A DNA stretch of 64,000 bases, from NCBI RefSeq assembly GCF_002946835.1, contig NZ_CP026652.1:3038001-3102000 (forward strand), given 5' to 3'. The notes under the pieces were generated by a model. The model ran no database searches. It saw only the letters and a list, made by a program, of their open reading frames with translations, and had not been told where the DNA came from. How positions within the stretch are numbered: the stretch's first letter is position 1; every line of letters starts with the position of its first letter. Below are positions 1 to 8,092 of this stretch, piece by piece. The position numbers and the translations under genes were made by a program. The DNA is from Streptomyces dengpaensis (GTDB lineage Bacteria > Actinomycetota > Actinomycetes > Streptomycetales > Streptomycetaceae).

Positions 1-26
1 GGTCGAAGACCTCGGTTCGAAGGCCT

Positions 27-632
27 TCAGCTCGCCTGAATCACCTGCGTGACCCCGTTGATGATCTGCTGCACGGCGATCGCGGAGAGCATCATGCCCG
101 CGAGACGGGTCACCAGGACGACACCGCCGTCCTTGATGATGCGGATGATCAGCAGCGAGTACCTCATCACGAGCCACAGCACGACATGGATCGCGAGAAT
201 CGCGGTCCACATGGACACCTGCGTGGTGACGGTGTCGGCCTTCTGCACCGCCAGGATCACGGACACGATGGCGCCCGGCCCGGCGAGCAGCGGCATGCCC
301 AGCGGTACGAGGGCGACGTTGACGTCCTTGGTCTGCTTGGGCTCGTCGGTCTTGCCGGTCAGCAGGTCGAGGGCGATCAGCAGGAGCAGCAGCCCGCCCG
401 CGATCATCAGCGCGGGTACGGAGACATGCAGGTAGTCCAGGATCTGGTGCCCGAGCAGTCCGAACACCACGATCACGCCACCCGCCACACAGACGGCCTG
501 GAGGGCCATCCGCTTCTGCACCTTGGCGGGGCGTCCGGCGGTGAGCGCGAGGAAGATCGGGGTGATCCCGGGGGGATCCATGATGACGAAGAGGGTGAGG
601 AAGAGGGAGCCGAAGACGGCGACGTCGAACAC
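27..632 (-). CDS. MarC family integral membrane protein
   Basis: A 201-residue, very hydrophobic protein of the MarC/UPF0056 family, located in the cytoplasmic membrane. About six membrane segments can be drawn (near residues 5-25, 40-60, 66-88, 105-128, 140-160 and 173-193). The N-terminal MDPPG and the internal PLGMPLLAGPGAI stretch are the conserved family signatures, and the length is normal. The start is a GTG at 632 with only a weak ribosome site. The family's substrate is unknown; its old link to multiple antibiotic resistance was not upheld. It stands alone here, with a 289-bp gap upstream. Confidence 0.85.
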   Translation of the reverse strand: MFDVAVFGSLFLTLFVIMDPPGITPIFLALTAGRPAKVQKRMALQAVCVAGGVIVVFGLLGHQILDYLHVSVPALMIAGGLLLLLIALDLLTGKTDEPKQTKDVNVALVPLGMPLLAGPGAIVSVILAVQKADTVTTQVSMWTAILAIHVVLWLVMRYSLLIIRIIKDGGVVLVTRLAGMMLSAIAVQQIINGVTQVIQAS

Positions 633-921
633 GGTGAATGGCCTTGCGGGTGGTGGTGAGAACAGGGATGGCCGCTGTGGGCCGGGGTTCGTTCCGGAGG
701 CAGGAGAGGAGCTCCGGAGACGGGTCAGAGTTCTGGAGGCAGGTCAGGCTTCCGCGGGCAGGGCAGGACAGGTCAGGTCAGGTCAGGTACAGGGCGGCAC
801 AGCCGACAGCGCCGTGCGCCTGACAACAGACCTGGGAAAGGACACGCGGAACAGACCTCAGAGCGGACCTCAGTAACGGACCTGGAATCGAGAAACCGAG
901 AAGTGAGAAGCCCGAGAAGCG
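633..921. other. Intergenic region with short GGTCA-type direct repeats
   Basis: There is no convincing gene between the MarC start and the PHP gene stop. The only structure seen is a low-complexity stretch near 740-790, where a CAGGT/GGTCA pentamer recurs four or more times. This region should hold the MarC promoter, but no clear -35/-10 pair could be assigned. Confidence 0.4.
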
Positions 922-1779
922 TCAGGCTCCACCGGTACCCGGCACCGGAAACGCGCCCGTGGCCCGCCGAGTGATCTCCCCGTACACCTCGGGGTCGGTC
1001 GTGTACTCGCCGAGCACGCACGTCTTGCGGCTGCCGTGGTAGTCGGACGACCCGGTGGCGAGCAGCCCGAGGTCGGCCGCGAGTCCGCGCAACCGCGCCC
1101 GGGTCGCCGGCTCGTGGTCCATGTGGTCGACCTCGATGCCGTCGAGGCCCGCCGCGGCGAGCTCCGCGATCGCGGACTCCGGCACCGTACGGCCCCGCTT
1201 GACGGCGGCCGGGTGGGCGAAGACGGCGACGCCGCCCGCGCCCTTGATCAGCCGGAGCGCCTCGAAGGGGTCGGTCTCGTGCTTGGGGACGTAGGCACGG
1301 CCGCCGTCGGCCAGCCACTTCTCGGTGAAAGCGTCCGAGACACTGTCCACGACGCCCAGTTCGACCAGCGCGGACGCGACATGCGGCCGCCCGACCGAAC
1401 CGTCGCCCGCGATGCGCGCCACCTGCTGCCAGGTGATCGGCACGCCCAGCTCCTGGAGCTTGGCGATCATGCTGTGGGCACGCGGCACACGGTCGTCCCG
1501 CACCAGCTCACGCTCGGCGAGCAGCTCGGGCTCCTCGGGGTCGAACAGGTAGGCCAGCATGTGCAGGCTGATGCCGTCGATACGGCAGGAGAGCTCGGCG
1601 CCGGTGACGAGGGTGAGCCCCTCGGGCAGCGCGGCGATCGCCTCGGCGTACCCGCGGGTGGTGTCGTGGTCGGTCAGCGCGACGACGTCCAGCCCGGCGG
1701 CGGCAGCGTTCCGCACCAGCTCGGCCGGCGTGTCCGTACCGTCGGAAGCCGTGGAGTGGGTGTGCAGGTCGATGCGCAC
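922..1779 (-). CDS. PHP domain phosphoesterase
   Basis: A 285-residue metal-dependent phosphoesterase of the PHP superfamily (the TrpH/YciV-type group that hydrolyses 3',5'-nucleoside bisphosphates or 5'-phosphorylated oligonucleotides). Metal-binding signatures are in the expected order: HTHSTASDG near the N terminus, LTDHD at about residue 36, FAHPA in the middle and GSSDYHG near the C terminus. The GTG at 1779 was chosen because it begins directly at the first metal motif and has GGAG about 8 nt upstream; an in-frame start at 1851 would add 24 unconserved residues. Substrate is inferred from the family only. Confidence 0.85.
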   Translation of the reverse strand: MRIDLHTHSTASDGTDTPAELVRNAAAAGLDVVALTDHDTTRGYAEAIAALPEGLTLVTGAELSCRIDGISLHMLAYLFDPEEPELLAERELVRDDRVPRAHSMIAKLQELGVPITWQQVARIAGDGSVGRPHVASALVELGVVDSVSDAFTEKWLADGGRAYVPKHETDPFEALRLIKGAGGVAVFAHPAAVKRGRTVPESAIAELAAAGLDGIEVDHMDHEPATRARLRGLAADLGLLATGSSDYHGSRKTCVLGEYTTDPEVYGEITRRATGAFPVPGTGGA

Positions 1780-1920
1780 TACGCGAACTCCAGACGGCGA
1801 CGGGACGGAAGCAGACACCCAGGATAACGGGAATGCCGCGCCCCCTGTCACACCCGTACCTGGCGAGCACCCCCTACGAAGACCGAGCGCCCCCTACGGA
1901 GAACCTGTGAGCCCTGCGGC

Positions 1921-2040
1921 CGCAGCAGCGCCCCGTAAGGGGTGCGGGGCAGTGACATCTGCGGCTTCGCCGCGTGGGCGCGACCGGCCCCCACCGACCC
2001 GCACGCGCCGCCGGCCCGCACACGCCGCCGGCCCTCAGGC
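1921..2040. repeat. Streptomyces-type intergenic GC-rich hairpin sequence
   Basis: This stretch holds a series of short inverted repeats (CGCCCCGTAAGGGGTGCGGGGC and GCGGCTTCGCCGC). Sequences of this kind recur between genes in Streptomyces genomes, from memory. There is only one copy in this window, so its repeat nature cannot be shown here. Together with repeat family A, which follows it, it fills the gap between the PHP gene and the DUF6758 gene. Confidence 0.4.
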
Positions 2041-2152
2041 GTTTTCGCCCCCTCCGCCCCTTCCCGTCCCGTCCTTCGGGGCTGCCGCCCCCAAACCCCC
2101 GCATCGCGCTGGACGCGCTCGTCCTCAAACGCCGGACGGGCTAAGAATCAGC
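2041..2152 (+). repeat. Dispersed repeat family A, copy 1
   Basis: About 112 bp beginning GTTTTCGCCCCCTCCGCCCC and ending CAAACGCCGGACGGGCT. The same two ends recur at 20144-20251 and 28356-28460 in the same orientation with a more variable middle. Its right end lies 12 bp from the stop codon of the minus-strand DUF6758 gene, as in the other copies, suggesting a 3'-end or terminator role. Confidence 0.75.
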
Positions 2153-2163
2153 CGGGCGGAGCG

Positions 2164-2805
2164 CTACGGCTCGAGAATCCGCGGCGACAACGCCCCGATC
2201 GGCAGCAGATCCATCTCCGCCCCCGCTTCCCGCAGATCGGTCAGCACCAGTTCGTCGTACATCAGCAGTCCGGACTGCTCGGGCCACACGATCGCCCACA
2301 GCCACAGTCCGCGCGCCTCGCCCGCGAAGACGGCGCGGTCGTCGGGGGCGCCGGACACGTGCCACAGCGGGGTCGGGCGGCCGGCCGCGAGGACCTTCGC
2401 CTGGGGCGGCTTCTCGACGCTCATGTACGCGCCGGGGTCGGGCCCGTCGATGCCCGCGTACCGCGCGCCGAGGCCGACGCCGAGTTCCTCGGCGACGAGG
2501 ATCAGCTCGCCTATGCCGCCGAGCGGTCCGGGTCCCGAGCAGGCGACGGCGGTCGCGCGCCCCCCGCTGCGATCGTCACCCGCGAAGGCCGCACCCGTGA
2601 ACAGCCAGCCGACCGGCAGCGGCCACGGCATCCACACCGGCACCCGGGCGCGGTGCACCACCACTCCGAGGGCCTCGACGCTGGGCGGGATCACGGGCTG
2701 CAGCGGATGCACGGTTCCGTGCACGTCGCACTGCCACGAATCGGCAAAGAGGCCGGGAGCCCTGACCCGGCCACCACACTTCGGGCAACTGGGTTCGCCC
2801 CTCAT
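2164..2805 (-). CDS. DUF6758 family zinc-ribbon-like protein
   Basis: A 213-residue protein of a family conserved in Streptomyces (DUF6758, assigned from memory). The N terminus has a CPKC pair followed about 15 residues later by a WQCDVHG motif, a plausible zinc ribbon (Cys-x2-Cys...Cys-x-x-His). The rest has Gly- and Pro-rich loops and a Trp-rich C-terminal half (GLWLWAIVWPEQSG). The ATG at 2805 is preferred over an in-frame TTG at 2814. Function is unknown. The gene is followed immediately by repeat family A and lies alone between two minus-strand genes. Confidence 0.75.
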   Translation of the reverse strand: MRGEPSCPKCGGRVRAPGLFADSWQCDVHGTVHPLQPVIPPSVEALGVVVHRARVPVWMPWPLPVGWLFTGAAFAGDDRSGGRATAVACSGPGPLGGIGELILVAEELGVGLGARYAGIDGPDPGAYMSVEKPPQAKVLAAGRPTPLWHVSGAPDDRAVFAGEARGLWLWAIVWPEQSGLLMYDELVLTDLREAGAEMDLLPIGALSPRILEP

Positions 2806-2890
2806 AGGGCCCAACGGTCCTCCCCGTCCTTCGCCGCGTCAAGGACGATCACCCGTCCGGCGTGTGCCTGTCACGGCACAGAGCCCAATC

Positions 2891-3475
2891 TCAGTCCAGC
2901 GCAACAGACTTGCGCAGTGGGTCACGCAGATCCGTTCCCCCGTTCAGCCAGCGCTCCTGGAGGGCGCCCGCGCCGTGCACGCGCTTCCACGCGGCCTCGT
3001 TGGGCGTCATCGGGAGCAGCGGCAGGAAACGTACGGGATCGGCGGGCGCGTCCAGTTCCAGGTCCTCGACCAGGCCGCCGGACTCGGCGACCAGGACGGA
3101 GGTGAACGGCGCGCCGGGCCACAGCGGTTCGCCCACGTCCAGCGAGGCGCCGGGGGCCACGACCAGTCCCTCGACCTGCGGGGACACGGCGAGTACGGCG
3201 AGCGGGCGGAGCACCTTGTCGGTGTCGGCGGCGCCCGCGCGCACCGAGAGGATCAGCTCCGCGCGCGGTCCCTTCACCGGGTCGGCGAGGACCGCCGTGG
3301 GGTCGGCCATCGGCTGGGCGGACATGCCGAGCGTCGCGTAGCGGACGAGGTCGCCCTCTGTGAAGCGCAGCACTTCGATGCGGTCGGTGCCGAGGAAGGT
3401 GACGCCGGCCCGCGCGTCGGGTTCGCCCAGCGCAGAGCACAACCGGGCTTCGACCAGAGGGAGAACATCAGCCAT
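2891..3475 (-). CDS. Suppressor-of-fused (SUFU) domain protein
   Basis: A 194-residue protein resembling the SUFU-like domain family found in many actinobacteria, usually of unknown function and sometimes acting as immunity or regulatory modules. Visible conserved stretches are VTFLGTDRIEVLRF near the N terminus and PLLPMTPNEAAWKR near the C terminus. The ATG at 3475 lacks a Shine-Dalgarno but has TATGCT exactly 6 nt upstream, which suggests a leaderless transcript. The longer in-frame reading to 3688 was rejected because it runs into the hairpin-rich leader region. Confidence 0.75.
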   Translation of the reverse strand: MADVLPLVEARLCSALGEPDARAGVTFLGTDRIEVLRFTEGDLVRYATLGMSAQPMADPTAVLADPVKGPRAELILSVRAGAADTDKVLRPLAVLAVSPQVEGLVVAPGASLDVGEPLWPGAPFTSVLVAESGGLVEDLELDAPADPVRFLPLLPMTPNEAAWKRVHGAGALQERWLNGGTDLRDPLRKSVALD

Positions 3476-3481
3476 GAGCCG

Positions 3482-3487
3482 AGCATA
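3482..3487 (-). promoter_or_regulatory. Putative -10 element for a leaderless transcript of the SUFU-like gene
   Basis: TATGCT on the minus strand ends 6 nt before the ATG at 3475, the spacing expected for leaderless mRNAs. No strong -35 box was seen at 17 nt. Confidence 0.4.
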
Positions 3488-3569
3488 GATCTCGTCAGTA
3501 ACGCGCAAAGCGGGGGCTTGACGCTTCAGCGCGCTGATAGTGTTGGCCGCCGGTCGTGGCAGCGCGCTG

Positions 3570-3711
3570 ATGGGGGCACCACCCAGGCCCTTAAGGCACT
3601 GGGGGAGTCGCTCTCGAGCTCCGACCGCACAAACACTGACTCCCCACGGGGAGACAGACTCCCCTACGGGGGATGGCTCGTCCCTCACGGGGGACCGACC
3701 GGAGGAGGTGG
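3570..3711 (+). promoter_or_regulatory. Hairpin-rich leader upstream of corA
   Basis: Read on the plus strand there are four consecutive stem-loops. One is built on CCCAG...CTGGG around a CCTTAAGG core (about 3570-3605). Three short ones follow at about 20-nt intervals: CTCCCC/GGGGAG (3640-3653), TCCCC/GGGGA (3660-3673) and GTCCC/GGGAC (3680-3695). They end directly at a strong ribosome-binding site, GGAGGAGGTGG (3701-3711). The arrangement looks like a structured 5' leader, but no known riboswitch class was recognised. Confidence 0.4.
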
Positions 3712-3718
3712 GGCTGCA

Positions 3719-3766
3719 ATGGATCGAAGTCGACCGTGCAGTACCACCCGCTCTTCCGGTCGCTGA
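3719..3766 (+). CDS. Possible 15-residue leader peptide upstream of corA
   Basis: A short reading frame (MDRSRPCSTTRSSGR) follows the best ribosome-binding site in the region, GGAGGAGGTGG with 7 nt spacing. It sits after the row of hairpins and about 300 bp before corA. Its codon bias is weak, and a second frame starting at a CTG nearby could use the same ribosome site. The call rests on the ribosome site and context only. Confidence 0.3.
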   Translation: MDRSRPCSTTRSSGR

Positions 3767-3873
3767 GCTCTCCGGCTAGTTCGACTGTTCCCCTAGCTGC
3801 TGTCTCCTGCGAACGTGTGCGTACGTGTCAGCGTCGTCGCGGCGCACGACGGAAGAGCGCTTCGTTTCCGCCC

Positions 3874-3927
3874 GATCTGCCGATCTGTCTGATCAGAACG
3901 TGATCTGTACCTGATCTGTCCGATCTG
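3874..3927. repeat. Cluster of six GATC(T/A)G hexamers
   Basis: Hexamers start at 3874, 3882, 3891 (GATCAG), 3902, 3913 and 3922, spaced 8-11 bp. They sit in a locally AT-richer stretch about 140 bp before the corA start. The pattern resembles an iterated operator, but no cognate regulator is known to me. Confidence 0.5.
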
Positions 3928-4064
3928 AATCAGTAGCGAAGCTGCCACCGCGACGGTGCGGTGCTCCCCGCTTTGTGGACGTGCCAAACATCCGCAGTCA
4001 GGACGTCCCCATTCCGGGTAGTTTCAACCGTCGCCCGGCGGCCTCCCTTGCGAAGGAGCCTGCC

Positions 4065-5177
4065 ATGTCGATGATCCGTGACCTGCGCGACGCGGTCCGC
4101 CCCCGTCCCTCGCTGCGCAAGGACGGTGGCTCGTACGACACCACCCGTGACCCCTCGACCCCGTCCGCCGTGGTCGACTGCGCCGTCTACCGCGACGGCG
4201 CCCGCATCGAGAGCCGCGAGCCCCTGTCGCCGCACGAGGCGATGCGTCAGGTGCAGCGTGACGGCGGCTTCGTGTGGATCGGTCTGCACGAGCCGACGGA
4301 GGCCGAATTCGCCGGTATCGCCAGCGAGTTCGGGCTGCACCCGCTGGCCGTCGAGGACGCCGTCCAGGCCCACCAGCGCCCCAAGCTCGAGCGCTACGAC
4401 GACTCGCTGTTCACCGTCTTCAAGACCATCCACTACCTCGAGCACGACCAGCTGACCCCTACCAGCGAGGTGGTGGAGACCGGCGAGGTCATGTGCTTCA
4501 CCGGGCGGGACTTCTTCATCACGGTCCGGCACGGCGGGCACGGCTCCCTGCGGGCGCTGCGGCACCGGCTCCAGGACGACCCCGAGCTGCTCGCCAAGGG
4601 CCCCTCCGCCGTGCTGCACGCGATCGCCGACCACGTCGTCGACGGGTACATCGCGGTCGCGGACGCCGTGCAGGACGACATCGACGAGGTCGAGACCCAG
4701 GTGTTCTCGCCGGGCCGCAAGGGCACGCCGCGCGGTAGGGACGCCGGGCAGATCTACCAACTCAAGCGCGAGGTACTGGAGTTCAAGCGGGCGGTGTCGC
4801 CGCTGCTGCGCCCGATGCAGCTGCTGAGCGAGCGGCCGATGCGGCTGATCGACCCCGACATCCAGAAGTACTTCCGGGACGTCGCCGACCACCTCGCCCG
4901 GGTGCAGGAGCAGGTCCTCGGCTTCGACGAGCTGCTCAATTCGATCCTCCAGGCCAACCTCGCCCAGGCCTCCGTGGCGCAGAACGAGGACATGCGCAAG
5001 ATCACGTCCTGGGCCGCGATCATCGCCGTACCGACGATGGTGTGCGGTGTGTACGGCATGAACTTCGACTACATGCCGGAGCTGCGCTGGAAGTTCGGCT
5101 ACCCGCTGGTGCTCGGCGTCACGGTCGGCATCTGTCTCACGATCCACCGCATGCTGAAGCGCAACGGGTGGCTGTAG
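4065..5177 (+). CDS. corA: CorA family magnesium/cobalt transporter
   Basis: A 370-residue CorA-type divalent cation channel of the cytoplasmic membrane. The large N-terminal domain is cytoplasmic, and the C terminus carries the diagnostic YGMNF motif at about residue 330 between two membrane segments, followed by a short basic tail (KRNGWL). Length and architecture are typical. The ATG at 4065 has a GAAGGAG site 7 nt upstream; an in-frame extension to 3975 lacks conserved sequence. A hairpin-rich leader and a hexamer cluster lie upstream. From memory the orthologous position in M. tuberculosis is corA Rv1239c, also near mrp. Confidence 0.93.
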   Translation: MSMIRDLRDAVRPRPSLRKDGGSYDTTRDPSTPSAVVDCAVYRDGARIESREPLSPHEAMRQVQRDGGFVWIGLHEPTEAEFAGIASEFGLHPLAVEDAVQAHQRPKLERYDDSLFTVFKTIHYLEHDQLTPTSEVVETGEVMCFTGRDFFITVRHGGHGSLRALRHRLQDDPELLAKGPSAVLHAIADHVVDGYIAVADAVQDDIDEVETQVFSPGRKGTPRGRDAGQIYQLKREVLEFKRAVSPLLRPMQLLSERPMRLIDPDIQKYFRDVADHLARVQEQVLGFDELLNSILQANLAQASVAQNEDMRKITSWAAIIAVPTMVCGVYGMNFDYMPELRWKFGYPLVLGVTVGICLTIHRMLKRNGWL

Positions 5178-5202
5178 ACGCGGGCTGGATAGTCTTGGCC
5201 CC

Positions 5203-5748
5203 ATGACGGAAGAGCTGCTCGACCAGGCCCTCGTCGAGGAGGCCACCAAGAAGTCCGGGCTGATCTGGGTACGGGGCGGCGGCGCGCCGGCGCTCCAGAC
5301 CCAGGGCGGCAACGCGGCGCACTCCCGCGCCCTGTGGCACGTGTGGCACGACGGCGCGGCCTGCCTGGTGGGCGACGGGCCTGGCGAGCAGCCGCTGCCG
5401 GACCTGGTCGACGGGGGCACCGCGGTCGTCACCGTACGCAGCAAGGACAAGGGCGGACGCCTGGTCTCCTGGTCCGCGAAGGTCGTGGAGCTGGCCCCCG
5501 GCAGCCCGGAGTGGGACGCGGCCGTCGGCGAGCTCAAGGGCAAGCGCCTGAACGCCCCCGACGGCGAGGCCATGCCCGAACGCTGGGCCCGTGAGTGCCG
5601 GGTGCTCCGCCTGGAGCCGTCGGGCGCCACCCGGGAGTTCCCCGAGGGCTCTCTCGCGGCCGCGCCCGTCCCGACCCCGGCGATCACGCGTCGGCCGATC
5701 CCGGCCGCCCTGCCGCGCCTGCTGATGAAGAAGCGCAAGCGCCGCTAG
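5203..5748 (+). CDS. Conserved hypothetical protein
   Basis: A 181-residue soluble protein with an acidic N-terminal helix, a central segment rich in Trp, His and Gly (LWHVWHDGAACLVGDG) that resembles a split-barrel flavin-binding fold, and a very basic C-terminal tail (LLMKKRKRR). No catalytic motif could be named. The ATG at 5203 has no Shine-Dalgarno but has TAGTCT exactly 7 nt upstream, suggesting its own leaderless transcript even though it begins only 25 bp after corA. Similar proteins are widespread in Streptomyces. Confidence 0.75.
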   Translation: MTEELLDQALVEEATKKSGLIWVRGGGAPALQTQGGNAAHSRALWHVWHDGAACLVGDGPGEQPLPDLVDGGTAVVTVRSKDKGGRLVSWSAKVVELAPGSPEWDAAVGELKGKRLNAPDGEAMPERWARECRVLRLEPSGATREFPEGSLAAAPVPTPAITRRPIPAALPRLLMKKRKRR

Positions 5749-5854
5749 GGCCCGTCCGGCGGATCAAGTCGCGGAGAAGCAACGGCACCTCATAGACACC
5801 GGTGAGCTAGTCCACGACGCGGGCGTCTCCGGGTCTACCAAGACGGCAGCGGCT

Positions 5855-6616
5855 CTACGAAGACGGCAGCTGCTGCCCGTAGTCCACCGTCTCCTTCTTG
5901 GTGGGCTCCTCCAGGGGGAAGTCCTTGCCCCAGTCGCTGAGGCGGAGGGTGCCCGCGTTGCCCGCGCGGACCAGGAGGAGCGGGTACGGGGTTCCCTCCA
6001 GGGAGACGTCCAGGGAGCCGCCGGAACCCTTGCCGCCGGTGATGCGGATGGTGCGGACGCCGGACTGCTCGTGACGGCCGTCCGTGCCGAGGGTGCCGTG
6101 CAGGCTCAGCAGGCCGTCGAGGAGGACGTCCTTGTCGGTGAAGCCGCTGAAGCGCTTGTAGGCGGGGTCACCGGTCGGCACCTTCACGTACATGCCCTCC
6201 AGCTTTTCGGCCGCCGCCGTGTCCGCCGAGGTCGTGCCGCCCTTGCCGTCCTGGTCGCTCCAGAATTCGGCGTCGGCCTTCAGAAAGAGATTCTCGCCGA
6301 CCCGCAGCAGCCGGAAGGCCTCCCCCTTCGAGGTGACCGAGCCGGTGCCCCCGTCGGCCTTGAGGCGCATGTCGAGGGTGTACGTCGTCCCGTTGACGAC
6401 CACGTTTCCGGAGAGCCGTACCGCGTCCGCCGCTTCGGCCGCCTTCTTCGTCTTCGCCTGGATGGTGGCGGCGGGCAGCTTGCCCACGCCGTTCGTGCCC
6501 GCGTCCGGGTCTTTCTCAGCCCCGCACCCCGCCAGCCCCGTCCCCGTCACGACCAGTGCGCACACCGCGCTCACCAGTGGGGCCCTGCGGCTTCGGCCCT
6601 GGGGAATTCCAGTCAC
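5855..6616 (-). CDS. LppX/LprAFG-like lipoprotein
   Basis: A 253-residue predicted secreted lipoprotein. From the GTG at 6616 there is an Arg-rich n-region, a hydrophobic stretch and a lipobox LAGC with Cys at residue 31. The mature part resembles the LppX/LprAFG family, which folds into a lipid-binding half-barrel and is implicated in lipid or glycolipid traffic at the outer face of the membrane in mycobacteria. The GTG is chosen because it begins a proper signal peptide; the in-frame extension to 6712 would place it too far inside. The gene is divergent from the MgtE-N/CBS gene. Confidence 0.8.
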   Translation of the reverse strand: MTGIPQGRSRRAPLVSAVCALVVTGTGLAGCGAEKDPDAGTNGVGKLPAATIQAKTKKAAEAADAVRLSGNVVVNGTTYTLDMRLKADGGTGSVTSKGEAFRLLRVGENLFLKADAEFWSDQDGKGGTTSADTAAAEKLEGMYVKVPTGDPAYKRFSGFTDKDVLLDGLLSLHGTLGTDGRHEQSGVRTIRITGGKGSGGSLDVSLEGTPYPLLLVRAGNAGTLRLSDWGKDFPLEEPTKKETVDYGQQLPSS

Positions 6617-6814
6617 AGGCGGGGCTGCCTTTCGTGCGGGGGACCTGAATGGCGTAGGCAGCGTACCCGTGCCGCCCACGCACGACGGAGGCAGTCCGTC
6701 CGGACCGCTCACCAGGGCGTATCCGACTGGGACGGGCTAGCCTGAAGCCCACCCGAGCGGACAGAGCTGCACAGAAGGCACGTATGCGGAGAAGGAAGGC
6801 AAGGAGGCGCTGAC

Positions 6815-8092
6815 ATGGCCGCAAGCGCCCCCCGGATCTTCGTCTCGCACCTCGCCGGTGTCGCCGTCTTCGACCCGAACGGCGACCAGGTGGGCCGGGT
6901 GCGGGATCTGGTCGCCATGCTGCGCATCGGACGGCGGCCGCCCCGGCTGCTCGGCCTCGTCGTCGAACTGTCCACGCGCAAGCGCATCTTCCTGCCCATG
7001 ACCCGGGTGACCGGCATCGACTCCGGCCAGGTCATCACCACCGGTGTCCTCAACGTGCGCCGCTTCGAGCAGCGGCCCACCGAACGGCTCGTCTTCGGCG
7101 AGCTGCTCGACCGCCGCGTCCGCCTCGTCGAGACGGGCGAGGAGGTGACCGTGCTCGACGTGTCGATCCAGCAGGTGCCTGCCCGGCGGGACTGGCTGAT
7201 CGACCGGGTCTTCGTGCGCAAGGCGCGCAGCGGGGCCTTCCGGCGCACCAAGGGCGAGACGCTGACCGTCGAGTGGTCCGCCGTCACCGGGTTCTCGCTG
7301 GAGGAGAAGGGACAGGGCGCCGAGAGCCTGCTCGCCACCTTCGAGCAGCTGCGCCCGGCGGACCTCGCGAACGTCCTGCACCACCTGTCCCCGAAGCGGC
7401 GCGGAGAAGTGGCCGCGGCGCTCGACGACGACCGTCTCGCCGACGTCCTCGAAGAGCTCCCCGAGGACGACCAGATCGAGATCCTCGGCAAGCTCAAGGA
7501 GGAGCGCGCGGCCGACGTCCTGGAGGCGATGGACCCGGACGACGCGGCCGATCTGCTCTCCGAACTGCCCGCCGGGGACGTGGAGCGGCTGCTGGCGCTG
7601 ATGCGCCCGTCCGACGCGGCGGACGTACGGCGGCTCATGGCGTACGAGGAGAAGACCGCGGGCGGCCTGATGACCACCGAGCCCATCGTGCTGCGGCCCG
7701 ACGCGACGGTCGCCGACGCGCTCGCCCGCGTCCGCAACCCGGACCTCTCCCCCGCGCTCGCCGCGCAGGTGTATGTGTGCCGCCCGCCGGACGAGACGCC
7801 GACCGGCAAGTACCTGGGTACCGTCCACTTCCAGCGGCTTCTGCGCGATCCTCCGTTCACGCTGGTCGGCGCGCTGGTCGACGACGACCTCCAGCCGCTG
7901 GACCCGGAGGCCGCGCTGCCTGTCGTGGCCGGGTTCTTCGCGACGTACGACATGGTTGCGGCGCCCGTCGTCGACGAGAGCGGCTCGCTGCTCGGCGCGG
8001 TGACCGTGGACGACGTACTGGACCACATGCTGCCCGAGGACTGGCGCGAGACCGAGTTCCACCTCGAAGGCGAGGAACCCGATGGCGCCTGA
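6815..8092 (+). CDS. MgtE-N and CBS domain protein (no transport domain)
   Basis: A 425-residue soluble protein. Residues 1 to about 170 look like two PRC-barrel-like beta domains. Residues 175-280 match the MgtE N-terminal superhelical repeats (LEELPEDDQIEILGKL, VLEAMDPDDAADLLSELP). The remainder is a CBS pair (VDDVLDHMLPEDW at the end). The membrane domain of true MgtE channels is absent, so it is probably a magnesium or nucleotide sensor rather than a transporter. It overlaps the next gene by 11 bp, implying translational coupling. From memory its M. tuberculosis counterpart is Rv1232c, next to the DUF1003 gene Rv1231c. Confidence 0.87.
   Translation: MAASAPRIFVSHLAGVAVFDPNGDQVGRVRDLVAMLRIGRRPPRLLGLVVELSTRKRIFLPMTRVTGIDSGQVITTGVLNVRRFEQRPTERLVFGELLDRRVRLVETGEEVTVLDVSIQQVPARRDWLIDRVFVRKARSGAFRRTKGETLTVEWSAVTGFSLEEKGQGAESLLATFEQLRPADLANVLHHLSPKRRGEVAAALDDDRLADVLEELPEDDQIEILGKLKEERAADVLEAMDPDDAADLLSELPAGDVERLLALMRPSDAADVRRLMAYEEKTAGGLMTTEPIVLRPDATVADALARVRNPDLSPALAAQVYVCRPPDETPTGKYLGTVHFQRLLRDPPFTLVGALVDDDLQPLDPEAALPVVAGFFATYDMVAAPVVDESGSLLGAVTVDDVLDHMLPEDWRETEFHLEGEEPDGA

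Noticed and set aside
1559..3766. 735-residue open frame on the plus strand
   Set aside because: It runs antisense through the PHP, DUF6758 and SUFU-like genes; long antisense frames are normal at this GC content and the translation is low-complexity Pro/Arg/Ser.
3570..3766. M-box or other named magnesium riboswitch before corA
   Set aside because: The hairpins are short and separate and do not build the M-box three-helix layout by eye.
3930..5738. 602-residue minus-strand frame across corA
   Set aside because: Shadow of corA and the next gene; corA has its full motif and ribosome site.
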